64,000 nt of DNA. Source: Mesorhizobium sp. (GTDB taxonomy: Bacteria; Pseudomonadota; Alphaproteobacteria; Rhizobiales; Rhizobiaceae). Position 1 is the first letter of the stretch. Each line of letters opens with the position of its first letter. Below are positions 38,356 to 48,105 of this stretch, piece by piece. The stretch is from assembly GCF_024710845.1 (NCBI RefSeq), contig NZ_JANJTZ010000022.1:62001-126000 (forward strand), given 5' to 3'. The notes under the pieces are model-generated. The model saw nothing but the letters and a program-made list of their open reading frames with translations, searched no databases and had not been told where the DNA came from. Both the position numbers and the translations under genes were made by a program.

Positions 38356-39264
38356 ATGACCGAAAACCTCGCCGACATCCGCGCGCTTCTCGCCTCGATC
38401 CCCGCGACTGCCGCCTATTCCGGCCCGGTCGAACGCCTCGGCGGGTTGACCAACCGCGTCTACCGCCTCGGCGACGCCTGCCTGCGCATTCCGGGCAAGG
38501 GCACGGAGGAGTATATCAACCGCGCCAACGAGGCAGTCGCCGCGCGGGAAGCCGCGAAAGCCGCCGTGTCGCCGCAGGTGCTGCATTTCGACAACGCCAC
38601 CGGCGTGATGGTGACGCGCTTTGTGGCCGATGCCGTGACCATGTCTCCGGAGGGATTCCGCACCCGCGCCGGCAGTCCGGCACGTGCAGGGGAAGCCTTC
38701 CGCAGGTTGCACACATCCGGCGCCGTCTTTCCGTTCCGCTTCGAACTCTTCGCGATGATCGACGATTACCTGAAGGTGCTTTCCACCAAGGATGTCGCCC
38801 TTCCCGCAGGCTATCACGACGTGGTGCGCGAAGCCGATGGCTCGGTGCGTTCGGCGCTCGCCGCCCATCCCCTGCCGCTCGTCGCCTGCCACTGCGACCC
38901 GCTCTGCGAGAACTTCCTGGATACCGGCGAGCGGATGTGGATCGTTGACTGGGAATATTCCGGCATGAACGACCCGATGTGGGATCTGGGCGATCTCTCT
39001 GTCGAAGGCGGCTTCGACGCACGCCAGGAGGACGAGATGCTTGCCGCCTATTTCGGCGGCGAGCCGTCGGCGAACGACCGCGGCCGCGTCGTCATCTACA
39101 AGGCGATGTGCGATCTGCTCTGGACGCTGTGGGGCTTGATCCAGCTCGCCAACGGCAATCCGGCCGATGACTTCCGCGCCTATGCCGACAACCGCTTCGC
39201 CCGCTGCAAGGCGCTGATGGAGACACCGGATTTCGCCCGCCACGTCGCGGCGGTGCGGGGCTGA
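38356..39264 (+). CDS. Choline-kinase-like phosphotransferase (second copy of the family)
   Basis: A 302-residue protein of the choline/aminoglycoside phosphotransferase fold. GGLTNRVYRL at 29-38 is the nucleotide loop, HCDPLCEN at 179-186 carries the catalytic Asp181, and DWEYSG at 198-203 the metal Asp. It resembles the LicA-like choline kinases more than the operon gene at 33445 does. It stands alone upstream of fmt, 69 bp away. Confidence 0.8.
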   Translation: MTENLADIRALLASIPATAAYSGPVERLGGLTNRVYRLGDACLRIPGKGTEEYINRANEAVAAREAAKAAVSPQVLHFDNATGVMVTRFVADAVTMSPEGFRTRAGSPARAGEAFRRLHTSGAVFPFRFELFAMIDDYLKVLSTKDVALPAGYHDVVREADGSVRSALAAHPLPLVACHCDPLCENFLDTGERMWIVDWEYSGMNDPMWDLGDLSVEGGFDARQEDEMLAAYFGGEPSANDRGRVVIYKAMCDLLWTLWGLIQLANGNPADDFRAYADNRFARCKALMETPDFARHVAAVRG

Positions 39265-39332
39265 CCGGGCGGACGGGTTGACCTTCGCGCGCCGAGGCTG
39301 TTGAAGCGCGCAGACGAGGTGAACCAAACAGC

Positions 39333-40268
39333 ATGACGCTGCGACTGATCTTCATGGGCACGCCGGAGTTTTCCGTACCAACGCTGCGCGCGCTCGCCGC
39401 GGCGGGGCACGAGATCGTGGCCGTCTATTCCCAGCCGCCGCGTCCGGCCGGCCGGCGCGGGCTCGAACTCACCCCGTCGCCCGTCCATCGCGCGGCGGAA
39501 GCGCTCGGCATCGAGGTGCGCACGCCGGTGTCGCTGAAGGGCGAGGCCGAGCAGCAGGCGTTCGCCGCACTCGGCGCCGATGCCGCGGTCGTCGTCGCCT
39601 ACGGGCTTCTCCTGCCGAAGCCGATCCTGGATGGCACGCGGCTCGGCTGCTTCAACGGCCATGCCTCGCTCCTGCCGCGCTGGCGGGGTGCCGCGCCGAT
39701 CCAACGGGCGATCATGGCCGGCGACGCCGAGACCGGCATGATGGTGATGAAGATGGATCAGGGCCTCGACACCGGCGCAGTGGCGCTCACCGAGCGCGTT
39801 GCGATCGCCCCCGACATGACCGGCGGCGAACTGCATGACCGTTTGAGCGAGGCGGGTGCAGCACTGATGGTCGAGGCGATGGCGAGGCTGGAGCGGGGCG
39901 AGCTTGTGCTGACGCCACAGTCCGCCGACGGCGTCACCTATGCCAAGAAGATCGACAAGGCCGAAGCCCGGATCGACTGGTCGAAGCCCGCGCGCGAGGT
40001 GCACGACGCGATCCGCGCGCTGTCACCCTTCCCGGGCGCATGGTGCGAGATCGACGTCAATGGCAAGGCGGAGCGGCTCAAGATGCTGCGCACGGCGCGG
40101 GCCGAAGGTGCGGGGCAACCCGGCGAGGTGCTGGACGGCGATCTCACGATCGCCTGTGGCGAAGGCGCGGTGCGTTTGATCGAGGTGCAGCGCGCCGGCG
40201 GCAAACCGATGACGGCGCAGGATTTCCTGCGCGGAGTGCGCCTCGCCGAGGGGGACCGGCTGTCATGA
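39333..40268 (+). CDS. fmt: Methionyl-tRNA formyltransferase
   Basis: A 311-residue enzyme that formylates initiator Met-t[13 protein letters not shown] near residue 7 opens the domain, Asn108 and His110 are the catalytic residues in [16 protein letters not shown], and the third catalytic Asp lies in MDQGLDTG. It overlaps the next gene by 4 bp. Peptide deformylase (def), often beside fmt, is not in this window next to it. Confidence 0.96.
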   Translation: MTLRLIFMGTPEFSVPTLRALAAAGHEIVAVYSQPPRPAGRRGLELTPSPVHRAAEALGIEVRTPVSLKGEAEQQAFAALGADAAVVVAYGLLLPKPILDGTRLGCFNGHASLLPRWRGAAPIQRAIMAGDAETGMMVMKMDQGLDTGAVALTERVAIAPDMTGGELHDRLSEAGAALMVEAMARLERGELVLTPQSADGVTYAKKIDKAEARIDWSKPAREVHDAIRALSPFPGAWCEIDVNGKAERLKMLRTARAEGAGQPGEVLDGDLTIACGEGAVRLIEVQRAGGKPMTAQDFLRGVRLAEGDRLS

Positions 40269-40768
40269 TCCGCGGCCTCGTCATCCGTCCGGCAGAGCCC
40301 GCCGACCGTGCCGGCATCCGCGAGGTCGAGCTCCAGGCCTTCGGCCAGCCCGCCGAGGCCGATCTGGTCGAGGCGCTGGTGGCGGACGGCGACACGGTGC
40401 TCGAACTGGTGGCGACGCAGGAAGGCGAGATCGTCGGCCACATCCTGTTCTCCCGCCTCTTCGTCGAGAACGGACCTGAGCGGTTCCCCGCCGTCGCGCT
40501 CGCCCCGCTCTCCGTCAAGCCGAAGCGACAGGACAGCGGGATCGGCACGGCACTCGTCGAAGCCGCCCATGTGCTGCTGAAAGATGCCGGGGAGGCGCTG
40601 TCCATCGTACTCGGCGAGCCGTCCTATTATGGCCGCTTCGGCTATCGCCACCCCCGCGCCGCCGGCTTTGCCAGCGACTACCAGTGCGAGGCGCTGCAGG
40701 CGCTGACCTGGGGCGACGCGCCGACGTCGGGGCGCCTCGTCTACGCCCGCGCTTTCTCGGATCTCTGA
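40265..40768 (+). CDS. GNAT-family N-acetyltransferase
   Basis: A 167-residue acetyltransferase. The acetyl-CoA loop is [11 protein letters not shown] near residues 88-98 (the Q/RxxGxG/A motif as Q-D-S-G-I-G). [12 protein letters not shown] is typical of the YhbS subgroup. The ATG at 40265 overlaps the fmt stop (ATGA), so it is co-translated with fmt and truA. The substrate is unknown. Confidence 0.85.
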   Translation: MIRGLVIRPAEPADRAGIREVELQAFGQPAEADLVEALVADGDTVLELVATQEGEIVGHILFSRLFVENGPERFPAVALAPLSVKPKRQDSGIGTALVEAAHVLLKDAGEALSIVLGEPSYYGRFGYRHPRAAGFASDYQCEALQALTWGDAPTSGRLVYARAFSDL

Positions 40769-40769
40769 G

Positions 40770-41525
40770 ATGCCGCGCTACCGGCTCGACATCGAATATG
40801 ACGGCAGCGCGTTTGCCGGCTGGCAGCGGCAGGCCGGGCAGCGTTCGATCCAGGAGGCGATCGAGGACGCGATCAAGGCGTTCTGCGGCGAAGAGGTCTC
40901 CATCCGGGGCGCCGGGCGCACCGACGCGGGCGTGCATGCCACAGGCCAGGTGGCGCATGTCGATCTTGCGAAGGACTGGCCGGCGGACACGGTGCGCGAT
41001 GCGCTCAACGCGCATATGGGTCTCGCCAACGACGCGGTGGCGATCCTTGCCGCGCGGCAGGTCGGCGGGGAATTCGACGCCCGCTTCTCGGCCACCGCCC
41101 GCCACTATCTCTACCGGATCGTCAACCGCCGCGCGCGGCTGGCGCTGGAGGCGAAGCGCGCCTGGTGGGTGCCGAGGCCGCTCGATACGGATGCCATGCA
41201 CGACGCCGCGCAGCACCTCGTGGGCAAGCACGACTTCACCACGTTCCGCTCGATCCACTGCCAGGCCAACAGCCCGCTGCGCACGCTCGACAGGCTCGAC
41301 GTCACCCGCGTGGGCGACGTGATCGAGATCCGCGCCTCGGCGCGCTCCTTCCTGCACAACCAGGTCCGCTCGATGGCGGGCACGCTGAAACGTGTCGGCG
41401 AAGGCGCCTGGAGCGCGCAGGACGTGAAGGATGCGCTCGCCGCCGCCGACCGGGCACGCTGCGGCCCCGTCGCCCTGTCGGACGGACTCTATCTGATCGC
41501 CGTCGACTACCCCGCCGGGACCTGA
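40770..41525 (+). CDS. truA: tRNA pseudouridine(38-40) synthase
   Basis: A 251-residue enzyme. The catalytic Asp52 is in [24 protein letters not shown] at 9-21 and [15 protein letters not shown] near 190 are family motifs. It starts one base after the acetyltransferase stop. It is part of the fmt-truA-dapE housekeeping group. Confidence 0.96.
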   Translation: MPRYRLDIEYDGSAFAGWQRQAGQRSIQEAIEDAIKAFCGEEVSIRGAGRTDAGVHATGQVAHVDLAKDWPADTVRDALNAHMGLANDAVAILAARQVGGEFDARFSATARHYLYRIVNRRARLALEAKRAWWVPRPLDTDAMHDAAQHLVGKHDFTTFRSIHCQANSPLRTLDRLDVTRVGDVIEIRASARSFLHNQVRSMAGTLKRVGEGAWSAQDVKDALAAADRARCGPVALSDGLYLIAVDYPAGT

Positions 41526-42109
41526 GCCCCCTCCAAGCCGAATAGACCCTGCAGGAAGACGATCAGGAACAACGCCGCGAAGACCATGCCGACGAAGACG
41601 GCGCTCGCGATGCCGGCACCTTTCGCCAGGGCCGCATTCGTCAGCCGCCAGGTGAGGACAAGCGCGGCGAGGAAAACGACCAGCGAGACCGCGTTGTTGA
41701 GATCGCTTGCCTCCGGGACGAAGAGGTTGAGCAGGCCGGCCGGCAGCATCATCCATGCCAGCAGGGCCGAAGCCCAGTTGCTGGCGACGACGAAATGCGG
41801 ATAGCGGTCGAGGATACCCGCCGGCCGCGCGACAAGGCCAAGGACGAGCAGGGGCAGGACCCAGGCCGCGACGTCGATGACCGCGAGGCGCAAGAGGATC
41901 GAATAGCGGCTGCCGAGCCCGTCTTCGGAGAGGTCGGCCGCGAGACCGGCCCAGCTGACGCTGAGAGCCGGGAACGCCACGAGGATCGCGAAAAAGGAGT
42001 TCCAGAACCCGTCGGCCGAGACGTCGAGTGCGCGCACGCCGTCCGGCTTGCCCATCATCAGCCGCCAGGCGCCCACAAGATAGGTCTGGATCTCGTCGCC
42101 GCTTGGCAT
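41507..42109 (-). CDS. Membrane protein, unknown function
   Basis: A 200-residue protein with about five hydrophobic segments, no signal peptide and no motif I recognise. The ATG at 42109 lies 1 bp after the dapE stop; a TTG at 42118 would overlap dapE. Its 3' end overlaps truA by 19 bp on the opposite strand. Its position after dapE suggests co-transcription. Confidence 0.7.
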   Translation of the reverse strand: MPSGDEIQTYLVGAWRLMMGKPDGVRALDVSADGFWNSFFAILVAFPALSVSWAGLAADLSEDGLGSRYSILLRLAVIDVAAWVLPLLVLGLVARPAGILDRYPHFVVASNWASALLAWMMLPAGLLNLFVPEASDLNNAVSLVVFLAALVLTWRLTNAALAKGAGIASAVFVGMVFAALFLIVFLQGLFGLEGAQVPAG

Positions 42110-42110
42110 G

Positions 42111-43298
42111 TCAGGCAAACCAGTCCGCGAGGAAGCGCTGGTAGATGCGCGTCAGCATCTCCAGCTCGTCGAGCGGCACGCGCTCGTCGACCATGTGCAT
42201 CGTTTTGCCGACGAGACCGAACTCCACCACGGGACAATAGTCCTTGATGAAGCGCGCGTCGGACGTGCCCCCCGACGTCGAAAGGGCGGGATACCGCCCG
42301 GTCACCGCCTCGACCGAACCGCTCAGCGTGCGGATCAGCTTGTCGTCATGGGTCAGGAACACCGGGCTCGCCCGGCCGCGCCAGACAAGTTCGTAGTCGA
42401 CCGGCTCCGCCTTGCCGGGCCTGAGCTTCGACTTGCGCGACGCGCGGTCGAGACGGTTATGCACCTCGGCCTGGATCGTCTCGGCGTTCCAGCTGTCGTT
42501 GAAGCGGATGTTGAACGAAGCCGTCGCCTTGCCGGGGATGACGTTGGCCGCCGGATTGCCGACGTCGATCGTCGTGACTTCGAGGTTGGTCGGCTGGAAA
42601 TCGGCCGTGCCCTTGTCGAAAACGGGGTGAAGCAGGGCCTCGACAAGCGAGACCAGGCCGCGCACCGGATTGTCGGCGAGATGCGGATAGGCGGCGTGGC
42701 CCTGCACGCCGCGCACGGTAATGGTTCCGGAGATCGAGCCGCGCCGGCCGATCTTGATCGCATCGCCGAGCCGTTCGGGATTGGTCGGCTCGCCGACGAT
42801 CGAGGCGTCCCAGGTCTCGCCCTTGGCGGCGGCCCATTCGAGCAGTTTCGAGGTGCCGTTGATCGACGGCCCCTCCTCGTCGCCGGTGATCAGCAGCGAG
42901 ACCGAGCCCTTCGGCGCGCCGCGCTCCTCGACATGGCGGGCAAGTGCGGCCACGAAGCAGGCGATACCGCCCTTCATGTCGACGGCGCCGCGGCCATACA
43001 TCTGGCCGTTGGCGATCTCGGCGGCGAAGGGCGGGTGCGTCCAGGCCTGCTCGTCGCCGGGGGGCACGACATCGGTATGGCCGGCGAACATCAGGTGCGG
43101 CCCGTTGCCGGACAGCCTGGCATAGAGATTCTCGACGTCCGGCGTGCCCTGTTCGCTGAACACCGGCCGTTCGACTGAAAACCCCATCGGTGCAAGCATG
43201 CCGCCCAGCGCGCTCAGCGCCCCGCCTTCGGCCGGAGTAACCGAGGGGCAGCGGATGAGCGCGGCGAGATTGGCGGCGGGATCGGTGGGGAGGCTCAT
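42111..43298 (-). CDS. dapE: Succinyl-diaminopimelate desuccinylase
   Basis: A 395-residue M20-family zinc hydrolase in the succinylase branch of lysine and peptidoglycan synthesis. His74 and Asp76 lie in [12 protein letters not shown], Asp107 in AVDMKGG, and Glu residues in TGDEEGP near 140. The start at 43298 gives the family length. It works with DapD at 45743 in the same pathway. Confidence 0.96.
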   Translation of the reverse strand: MSLPTDPAANLAALIRCPSVTPAEGGALSALGGMLAPMGFSVERPVFSEQGTPDVENLYARLSGNGPHLMFAGHTDVVPPGDEQAWTHPPFAAEIANGQMYGRGAVDMKGGIACFVAALARHVEERGAPKGSVSLLITGDEEGPSINGTSKLLEWAAAKGETWDASIVGEPTNPERLGDAIKIGRRGSISGTITVRGVQGHAAYPHLADNPVRGLVSLVEALLHPVFDKGTADFQPTNLEVTTIDVGNPAANVIPGKATASFNIRFNDSWNAETIQAEVHNRLDRASRKSKLRPGKAEPVDYELVWRGRASPVFLTHDDKLIRTLSGSVEAVTGRYPALSTSGGTSDARFIKDYCPVVEFGLVGKTMHMVDERVPLDELEMLTRIYQRFLADWFA

Positions 43299-43444
43299 GG
43301 GATGACGGTTAGTCCAAAGCTCGGCCTCTGTCACGAGGCCAAGCGCTGGTGCGACGATGGGCATGACCACGGCGCGACAAAGACTTTATCAGCCCTTAAC
43401 TCAGGTGTGCTAATCTTCGCCTTCGAGTCGGAGTCGCGTGGCCA

Positions 43445-44215
43445 ATGGCCTTCAAACGCCTGGACCTGTCTTCCCGCGGCAAGGCGCGGGTCTATCTGCT
43501 GACTGCGGTCGGCACGCTTTTCTGCATCCTCGCAGCATTCGCGATCGACAGCTATTCGTTCAAGACGGGAACCTGGCGCTGGGGCGATGACCCGGTGAAT
43601 AACCTCGTCATCCCGCTGGTCGTCGCTCCGCCGTTCTTCTGGTTCCTGTTGAGCAAGCTGCGCGAACTTTCCATCGCGCATAGCGAGCTCATGAACGTGG
43701 CAGCCACCGACGCGTTGACCTCATGCCTGAACCGTCGCGCCTTCACCGCGCTGGTCGACGGATACTTGGAGCGCGTGGAAAAGCATGAGGGAGCCGGCAG
43801 CGGCGCCCTGCTCGTGCTCGACGTCGACCACTTCAAGGCGGTCAACGACAATTTCGGTCACGATCTCGGCGACGAAGCATTGAAGCTGATCGCCGGCACG
43901 ATCAAGTCGATGGTCCGAGACATCGATCTCGTCGGCCGGCTTGGCGGGGAGGAATTCGCGGTCTTCCTTCCCAGCGCGGATCCGGCGCGGACCGCGATGG
44001 TCGCCGACCGCATCCGCGCCGCGGTGCGCTCCGCCCCGTTCGCTCCATATGGCCGCAAGCACGACCTCTCCATCAGCGTCGGGGGAGCGACGTTCGACCG
44101 GAGCGCGACGTTCGCCGATCTCTATCGGGCGGCGGACGAACGCCTCTACGCCGCCAAGAATGCCGGGCGCGACCGCGTCGACATCACGCGTTACGGTCCC
44201 GACATCGCCGCGTGA
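43445..44215 (+). CDS. Membrane diguanylate cyclase (GGDEF), I-site intact
   Basis: A 256-residue protein with two N-terminal transmembrane helices (about 16-36 and 54-72), a short linker and a GGDEF domain. The active site GGEEF is at 167-171 and the inhibitory site RDID at 158-161, so product feedback is expected. It makes cyclic di-GMP. It diverges from dapE and is a paralogue of 51741-52502. Confidence 0.9.
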   Translation: MAFKRLDLSSRGKARVYLLTAVGTLFCILAAFAIDSYSFKTGTWRWGDDPVNNLVIPLVVAPPFFWFLLSKLRELSIAHSELMNVAATDALTSCLNRRAFTALVDGYLERVEKHEGAGSGALLVLDVDHFKAVNDNFGHDLGDEALKLIAGTIKSMVRDIDLVGRLGGEEFAVFLPSADPARTAMVADRIRAAVRSAPFAPYGRKHDLSISVGGATFDRSATFADLYRAADERLYAAKNAGRDRVDITRYGPDIAA

Positions 44216-44289
44216 GCGAACCTCCGGTGACCGGACATTGATAGCCTGGCGCTTTCGGAATAGCCTTTGTCCGAACTGGGGGATATCCC

Positions 44290-44535
44290 ATGGCGCTCTA
44301 TGTCAAGGACGAAGACGTCGACCGGCTGGCCCGGGAGGTTCAGGCCGCCTACGGCGTGAAGACGAAGACCGAGGCGGTGCGGATCGCGCTCCAACGGGCG
44401 CTGGATCAGGCCGAGGCGAAGCCGACCCTGCGCGAACAGCTGGAGGCCGTTCGGCGCCGGATTCGCGAGGACTATGGCCCTGACGATCCGAACTTCGACG
44501 ACAAGGCCTATTTCGACGAAATGTGGGGTAGCTGA
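44290..44535 (+). CDS. VapB-like antitoxin without adjacent toxin
   Basis: An 81-residue protein resembling the Rv0623/VapB type: a ribbon-helix-helix-like start (ALYVKDEDVDRLAREVQ, TKTEAVRIALQRAL) and an acidic tail (PDDPNFDDKAYFDEMWGS). VapB genes normally overlap a PIN-domain vapC; the following 73 bp and next gene show none, so it is orphaned or acts on a distant toxin. Confidence 0.75.
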   Translation: MALYVKDEDVDRLAREVQAAYGVKTKTEAVRIALQRALDQAEAKPTLREQLEAVRRRIREDYGPDDPNFDDKAYFDEMWGS

Positions 44536-44582
44536 TTTTCGTCGGTGCTTCGGCGACTGCCGAGGCGATCCTCGGCGACCCC

Positions 44583-44620
44583 CGCCTGATCAGCCGGGCC
44601 GCGCCTGATCAGCCGGGCCG
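44583..44620. repeat. Tandem 19-bp duplication over a stop codon
   Basis: The 19-bp unit beginning CGCCTGATCAGCC occurs twice with no gap (44583-44601 and 44602-44620). The second copy contains the stop codon of the leftward membrane-protein gene; the first copy lies just outside it. It is a recent slippage duplication. Confidence 0.85.
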
Positions 44621-45349
44621 GCGGGGCGATCCGGACTGTTCGGCGATCATGATGATCTTCTGCCAGATCTTGCGCGACAGGGTGGTGCCGAGGTTCTCGA
44701 CATCGTTGACCGCGCGAACGACGACATCGTCATCGACCGACTGCGCATAGAGCGCCGCGACCTTGCCGGTGATCGACAGCATCTCGGAGCAATAGTCGAG
44801 ATAGCGCGACAGGTCGGCGGAACTCAGGTTGCGCTTCGGCGAATGCACCGACGGCGTGAAGTCCTGCGACAGCGCCGCGGGATCCTTGGTCAGCTGGTGC
44901 ATGTCGATGACATGGATCATCGAGCGTAGCGAATGCAGCCCGGCGAACACCCTGCGGCGCTTCACCCTGATCTCCATCTGGGTCAGCGTGATCATGCCGA
45001 GACCGACCAGCAGGATCGTGTTCAGCGTCGCCTCGATGCCCTGGACGAAGTCGAAGGCGCCGGTGTCGATCCGGTCGAAGGACAGGATCGTCATCACGAA
45101 GCCGATGATCAGTATGCCGACCAGGATCGTCGCCACCGTCATGACGCGCAGCCAGCGTATCGGCGCTTCGAGGTGACGGGCTTCCCGGGCAATATCCCTG
45201 CCGAGCGAGATCAGTTCGACCGCAACCTTACGCAGCCCCGACTCGGGGAACCGGTCGGCGATCCGGGCTTCGAGCAGTTCGGCCGTCGCGATGACCCTGG
45301 TGGCGTCGATCGTCCGGTAGCGTGCCGACGTGTCGAGACCGGACTGCAT
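44609..45349 (-). CDS. Membrane protein, unknown function
   Basis: A 246-residue protein with two transmembrane helices at about 68-90 (VMTVATILVGILIIGFVMTI) and 100-122. The rest is cytoplasmic, helical and charged. I do not recognise a family. The ATG at 45349 leaves a 4-bp gap to the upstream DUF805 gene, so the two are probably co-transcribed. Its stop is inside a tandem repeat. Confidence 0.65.
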   Translation of the reverse strand: MQSGLDTSARYRTIDATRVIATAELLEARIADRFPESGLRKVAVELISLGRDIAREARHLEAPIRWLRVMTVATILVGILIIGFVMTILSFDRIDTGAFDFVQGIEATLNTILLVGLGMITLTQMEIRVKRRRVFAGLHSLRSMIHVIDMHQLTKDPAALSQDFTPSVHSPKRNLSSADLSRYLDYCSEMLSITGKVAALYAQSVDDDVVVRAVNDVENLGTTLSRKIWQKIIMIAEQSGSPRRPG

Positions 45350-45353
45350 GGCG

Positions 45354-45725
45354 TCACGCCGGACTGTTGGTCGCTTCGCCGTACCGGTTGGGTCCCGGTT
45401 CCCCCGGCACCACGCACAGAACGATGAAGGCGACATAGGAGATGACTGGAACGAACAGGGCGAGCGCATAGGCGCCGGGCTTGCCGAGGTCGTGCACGCG
45501 CTTCACGCTGAGCGCGAAGACGGCCCAGATCGACACGACGCCGATCACGCTGAAGGCGACTGCCCAGCCCATCGATTCCGGGCTTCCTTCGGGCACCAGC
45601 GTGAAGCGGTAGAGCAGGAAGAACGGAACGAGGTTCGCGAGCAGGCCGGCGAGCAGGTAGGCCGCGCGGCTGATGCGCCCCTTCAGCCGCAGGAAAAGCC
45701 AGACGAGCTGCGCTACGTCGATCAT
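45354..45725 (-). CDS. DUF805 membrane protein
   Basis: A 123-residue protein with four hydrophobic segments. LKGRISRAAYLLAGLL near 14-29, ALSVKRVHDLGKPG near 71-84 and GEPGPNRYGE near the C-terminus are DUF805 hallmarks. The function of the family is unknown. It lies between dapD and a second membrane protein. Confidence 0.85.
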   Translation of the reverse strand: MIDVAQLVWLFLRLKGRISRAAYLLAGLLANLVPFFLLYRFTLVPEGSPESMGWAVAFSVIGVVSIWAVFALSVKRVHDLGKPGAYALALFVPVISYVAFIVLCVVPGEPGPNRYGEATNSPA

Positions 45726-45742
45726 CGGCTACATCGCCCCCG

Positions 45743-46597
45743 TCAGTCCCGCAGCAATTCGTTGATCGACGTCTTGGAGCGGGTCCTCTCGTCGACGCGC
45801 TTGACGATCACGGCGCAGTAGAGGCCGGGGCCCGGCTGTCCGTTGCCCATCGTGGCGCCCGGCATCGTGCCCGCGACGACCACCGAATAGGGCGGCACTT
45901 CGCCATACGTCACCTCGCCGGTGGCGCGGTCGACGATCTTGGTCGACTTGCCGATGAACACGCCCATGCCGAGCACAGATCCCTCGCGCACGATGCAGCC
46001 CTCGACCACCTCGGAGCGCGCGCCGATGAAGCAATTGTCCTCGATGATCGTCGGCCCGGCCTGCAGCGGTTCCAGCACGCCGCCAATGCCGACGCCGCCC
46101 GACAGGTGAACATGCTTGCCGATCTGGGCGCAGGAGCCGACCGTGACCCAGGTATCGACCATCGTGCCCTCGCCGACATAGGCGCCGAGATTGACGAAGG
46201 ACGGCATCAGGATCGCGTTTGGCGCAATGTAAGCCGAGTGGCGCACGACGCAGTTCGGCACGGCACGGAAACCGGCGCTCTCGAAGTCCACCGCGCCCCA
46301 GCCGTCGAACTTGGAAGCGACCTTGTCCCACCATGCGCTCTCGCCCGGCCCGCCCTTGATGATCGCCATCGGGCTCAGGCGGAAGGACAGAAGCACCGCC
46401 TTCTTCATCCACTGGTTGACATGCCAGGTGCCGTCGGCGCCGCGCTCGGCGACGCGGATCTGGCCCTTGTCGAGCAGATCGAGCGTCGTTTCCACCGCAT
46501 CGCGCGCCTCGCCCCGGGTCGCCGCGCTGATGCCGTCGCGCGCCTCGAACGCAGCCTCCACCGACTTTTCGAGGGACGACAGATCGGGCTTCGACAT
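45743..46597 (-). CDS. dapD: Tetrahydrodipicolinate N-succinyltransferase
   Basis: A 284-residue left-handed beta-helix enzyme. The hexapeptide-repeat region runs from about 100 to 240 ([40 protein letters not shown]). It transfers succinyl from succinyl-CoA to tetrahydrodipicolinate in lysine and diaminopimelate synthesis, the step before DapE's product. The ATG at 46597 follows GGAG. Confidence 0.96.
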   Translation of the reverse strand: MSKPDLSSLEKSVEAAFEARDGISAATRGEARDAVETTLDLLDKGQIRVAERGADGTWHVNQWMKKAVLLSFRLSPMAIIKGGPGESAWWDKVASKFDGWGAVDFESAGFRAVPNCVVRHSAYIAPNAILMPSFVNLGAYVGEGTMVDTWVTVGSCAQIGKHVHLSGGVGIGGVLEPLQAGPTIIEDNCFIGARSEVVEGCIVREGSVLGMGVFIGKSTKIVDRATGEVTYGEVPPYSVVVAGTMPGATMGNGQPGPGLYCAVIVKRVDERTRSKTSINELLRD

Positions 46598-46754
46598 GGA
46601 AAACGCTCCGTTAACGGCTGGACGGGTAGGCTAGAACCGCGCGGAACCTATGTCATCGACATGGGCGAGGGTCAATCGCGCTTCGACCGCCGGAGACGCT
46701 CGGCTCTCCGGGCTTCCACGACGGACGAACGCGGTCGAAACAGGGGAACTTGAG

Positions 46755-47606
46755 ATGAATCCCACCGAGAAGAACGGCTGGACGCCGCTGCCTCATTCCG
46801 ACGAGGATCTGGAGCGCGCCAGGGCCGTCCCCGATACGCCGCAGACCCGCGCGTCCACGTATCGGCTGGCCTGGAACGACGAGGACTTCCTGACGCGGCG
46901 CGAGATGCGCGCCGTGCGCCTGCAGCTCGAACTGATGAAGCCGGAACTGATCCTGACCGAACGCGGCATCCGCTCGACGGTCATCCTGTTCGGCGGCGCG
47001 CGCATCCCGGAGCCCGGCGGCCCGGCCTGGGCGGCCAAGAACGAGACGCAGGAGAAGAACCTCAAGGCCAACAGCAAATATTACGACGAGGCGCGCAAGT
47101 TCGCCCGCCTGTGCTCGGAACATTCGGCCGGTTCCTATCACCGCGAATTCGTCGTCGTCACCGGCGGCGGGCCGGGCGGCCTGGAGGCGGGCAACCGCGG
47201 TGCGGCCGACGTCGGCGCGCCGTCGATCGGCCTCAATATCGTCCTGCCGCACGAGCAGGCGCCAAATCTCTACGTGACGCCGGAGCTGTGCTTCAACTTC
47301 CACTATTTCGCGATCCGCAAGATGCACTTCATCATGCGCGCCAAGGCGGTGGCGATCTTCCCCGGCGGGTTCGGGACGATGGACGAGTTCTTCGAGACGC
47401 TGACGCTGATCCAGACCGGGCGCATGGAACGGGTGCCGGTCATCCTGTTCGGCAGCGACTTCTGGCACCGCGCCCTCGACCTCGACTTCCTTGCCGAACA
47501 GGGCACGATCTCGCCCGGCGACCAGCACATCATCAACTATGCCGACACCGCAGCGGAGGCGTGGGACGTCATCCGCACCTTCTACGGCATCGAACAGGCA
47601 GTTTGA
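46755..47606 (+). CDS. LOG-family protein (TIGR00730-like), possible nucleotide 5'-phosphate ribohydrolase
   Basis: A 283-residue protein. VTGGGPGGLEAGNRGA at 135-150 and PGGFGTMDEFFE at 203-214 are the LOG/lysine-decarboxylase-like motifs (PGGxGTxxE). LOG proteins release free bases from nucleoside monophosphates; some make cytokinins. It is longer than LOG proper at the N-terminus by about 60 residues, as in the alphaproteobacterial subgroup. The start is after AGGGGAAC. Substrate unknown. Confidence 0.82.
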   Translation: MNPTEKNGWTPLPHSDEDLERARAVPDTPQTRASTYRLAWNDEDFLTRREMRAVRLQLELMKPELILTERGIRSTVILFGGARIPEPGGPAWAAKNETQEKNLKANSKYYDEARKFARLCSEHSAGSYHREFVVVTGGGPGGLEAGNRGAADVGAPSIGLNIVLPHEQAPNLYVTPELCFNFHYFAIRKMHFIMRAKAVAIFPGGFGTMDEFFETLTLIQTGRMERVPVILFGSDFWHRALDLDFLAEQGTISPGDQHIINYADTAAEAWDVIRTFYGIEQAV

Positions 47607-47646
47607 CGCACTGGCGCCGACCCGGCCGGCAGGCTATGGGAGCGGC

Positions 47647-48039
47647 ATGAGGAATTCGGCGAAACCGTCGTGGTTTGCAAGGCTGAGGCGCGACCAGCGC
47701 CTGTTCGCCGCGCTCGCCCTGTTCCTGCTTTTCGCCCATACGCTGCAGCCGCTCGCGGTCGCCCAGGCAAGCGCCTCCGGCCATCTGGTGATCTGCACCA
47801 TGCTCGGCGCCGATCCGCTGCCGGACGGCACGCCTGTCCACCATGACAGCTGCGGCGAATGCGTCGTCGGCGCCTGCGGCCTGAAGACGCTCGCCAAGGC
47901 GATCGTGGTAGCCGTCCCTGCGTGGGAGCCGGTCCTCGCCGTCGCCGAAGCGCCGCTTCCGACACGCGACACGTTCAGCCCCCAGTCCCTGCCGCCCGAA
48001 CGGCCGCCGGGCATACGCGCACCCCCCTCCTTCGCCTGA
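47647..48039 (+). CDS. DUF2946-like exported protein
   Basis: A 130-residue protein with one N-terminal hydrophobic segment (LFAALALFLLFAHTLQPLA), a pair of Cys in DSCGECVVGACG, and a C-terminus ending PPERPPGIRAPPSFA, typical of DUF2946. These proteins commonly sit beside copper-handling genes; here the YcnI-PCuAC gene follows at 48106. It may bind or reduce metal in the periplasm. Confidence 0.75.
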   Translation: MRNSAKPSWFARLRRDQRLFAALALFLLFAHTLQPLAVAQASASGHLVICTMLGADPLPDGTPVHHDSCGECVVGACGLKTLAKAIVVAVPAWEPVLAVAEAPLPTRDTFSPQSLPPERPPGIRAPPSFA

Positions 48040-48105
48040 AGCACCGGTCGACCGCGCAATCGTGCGCTGGTCGTCATGTCATTTCAGACGTCTAAGGAGA
48101 TCATT

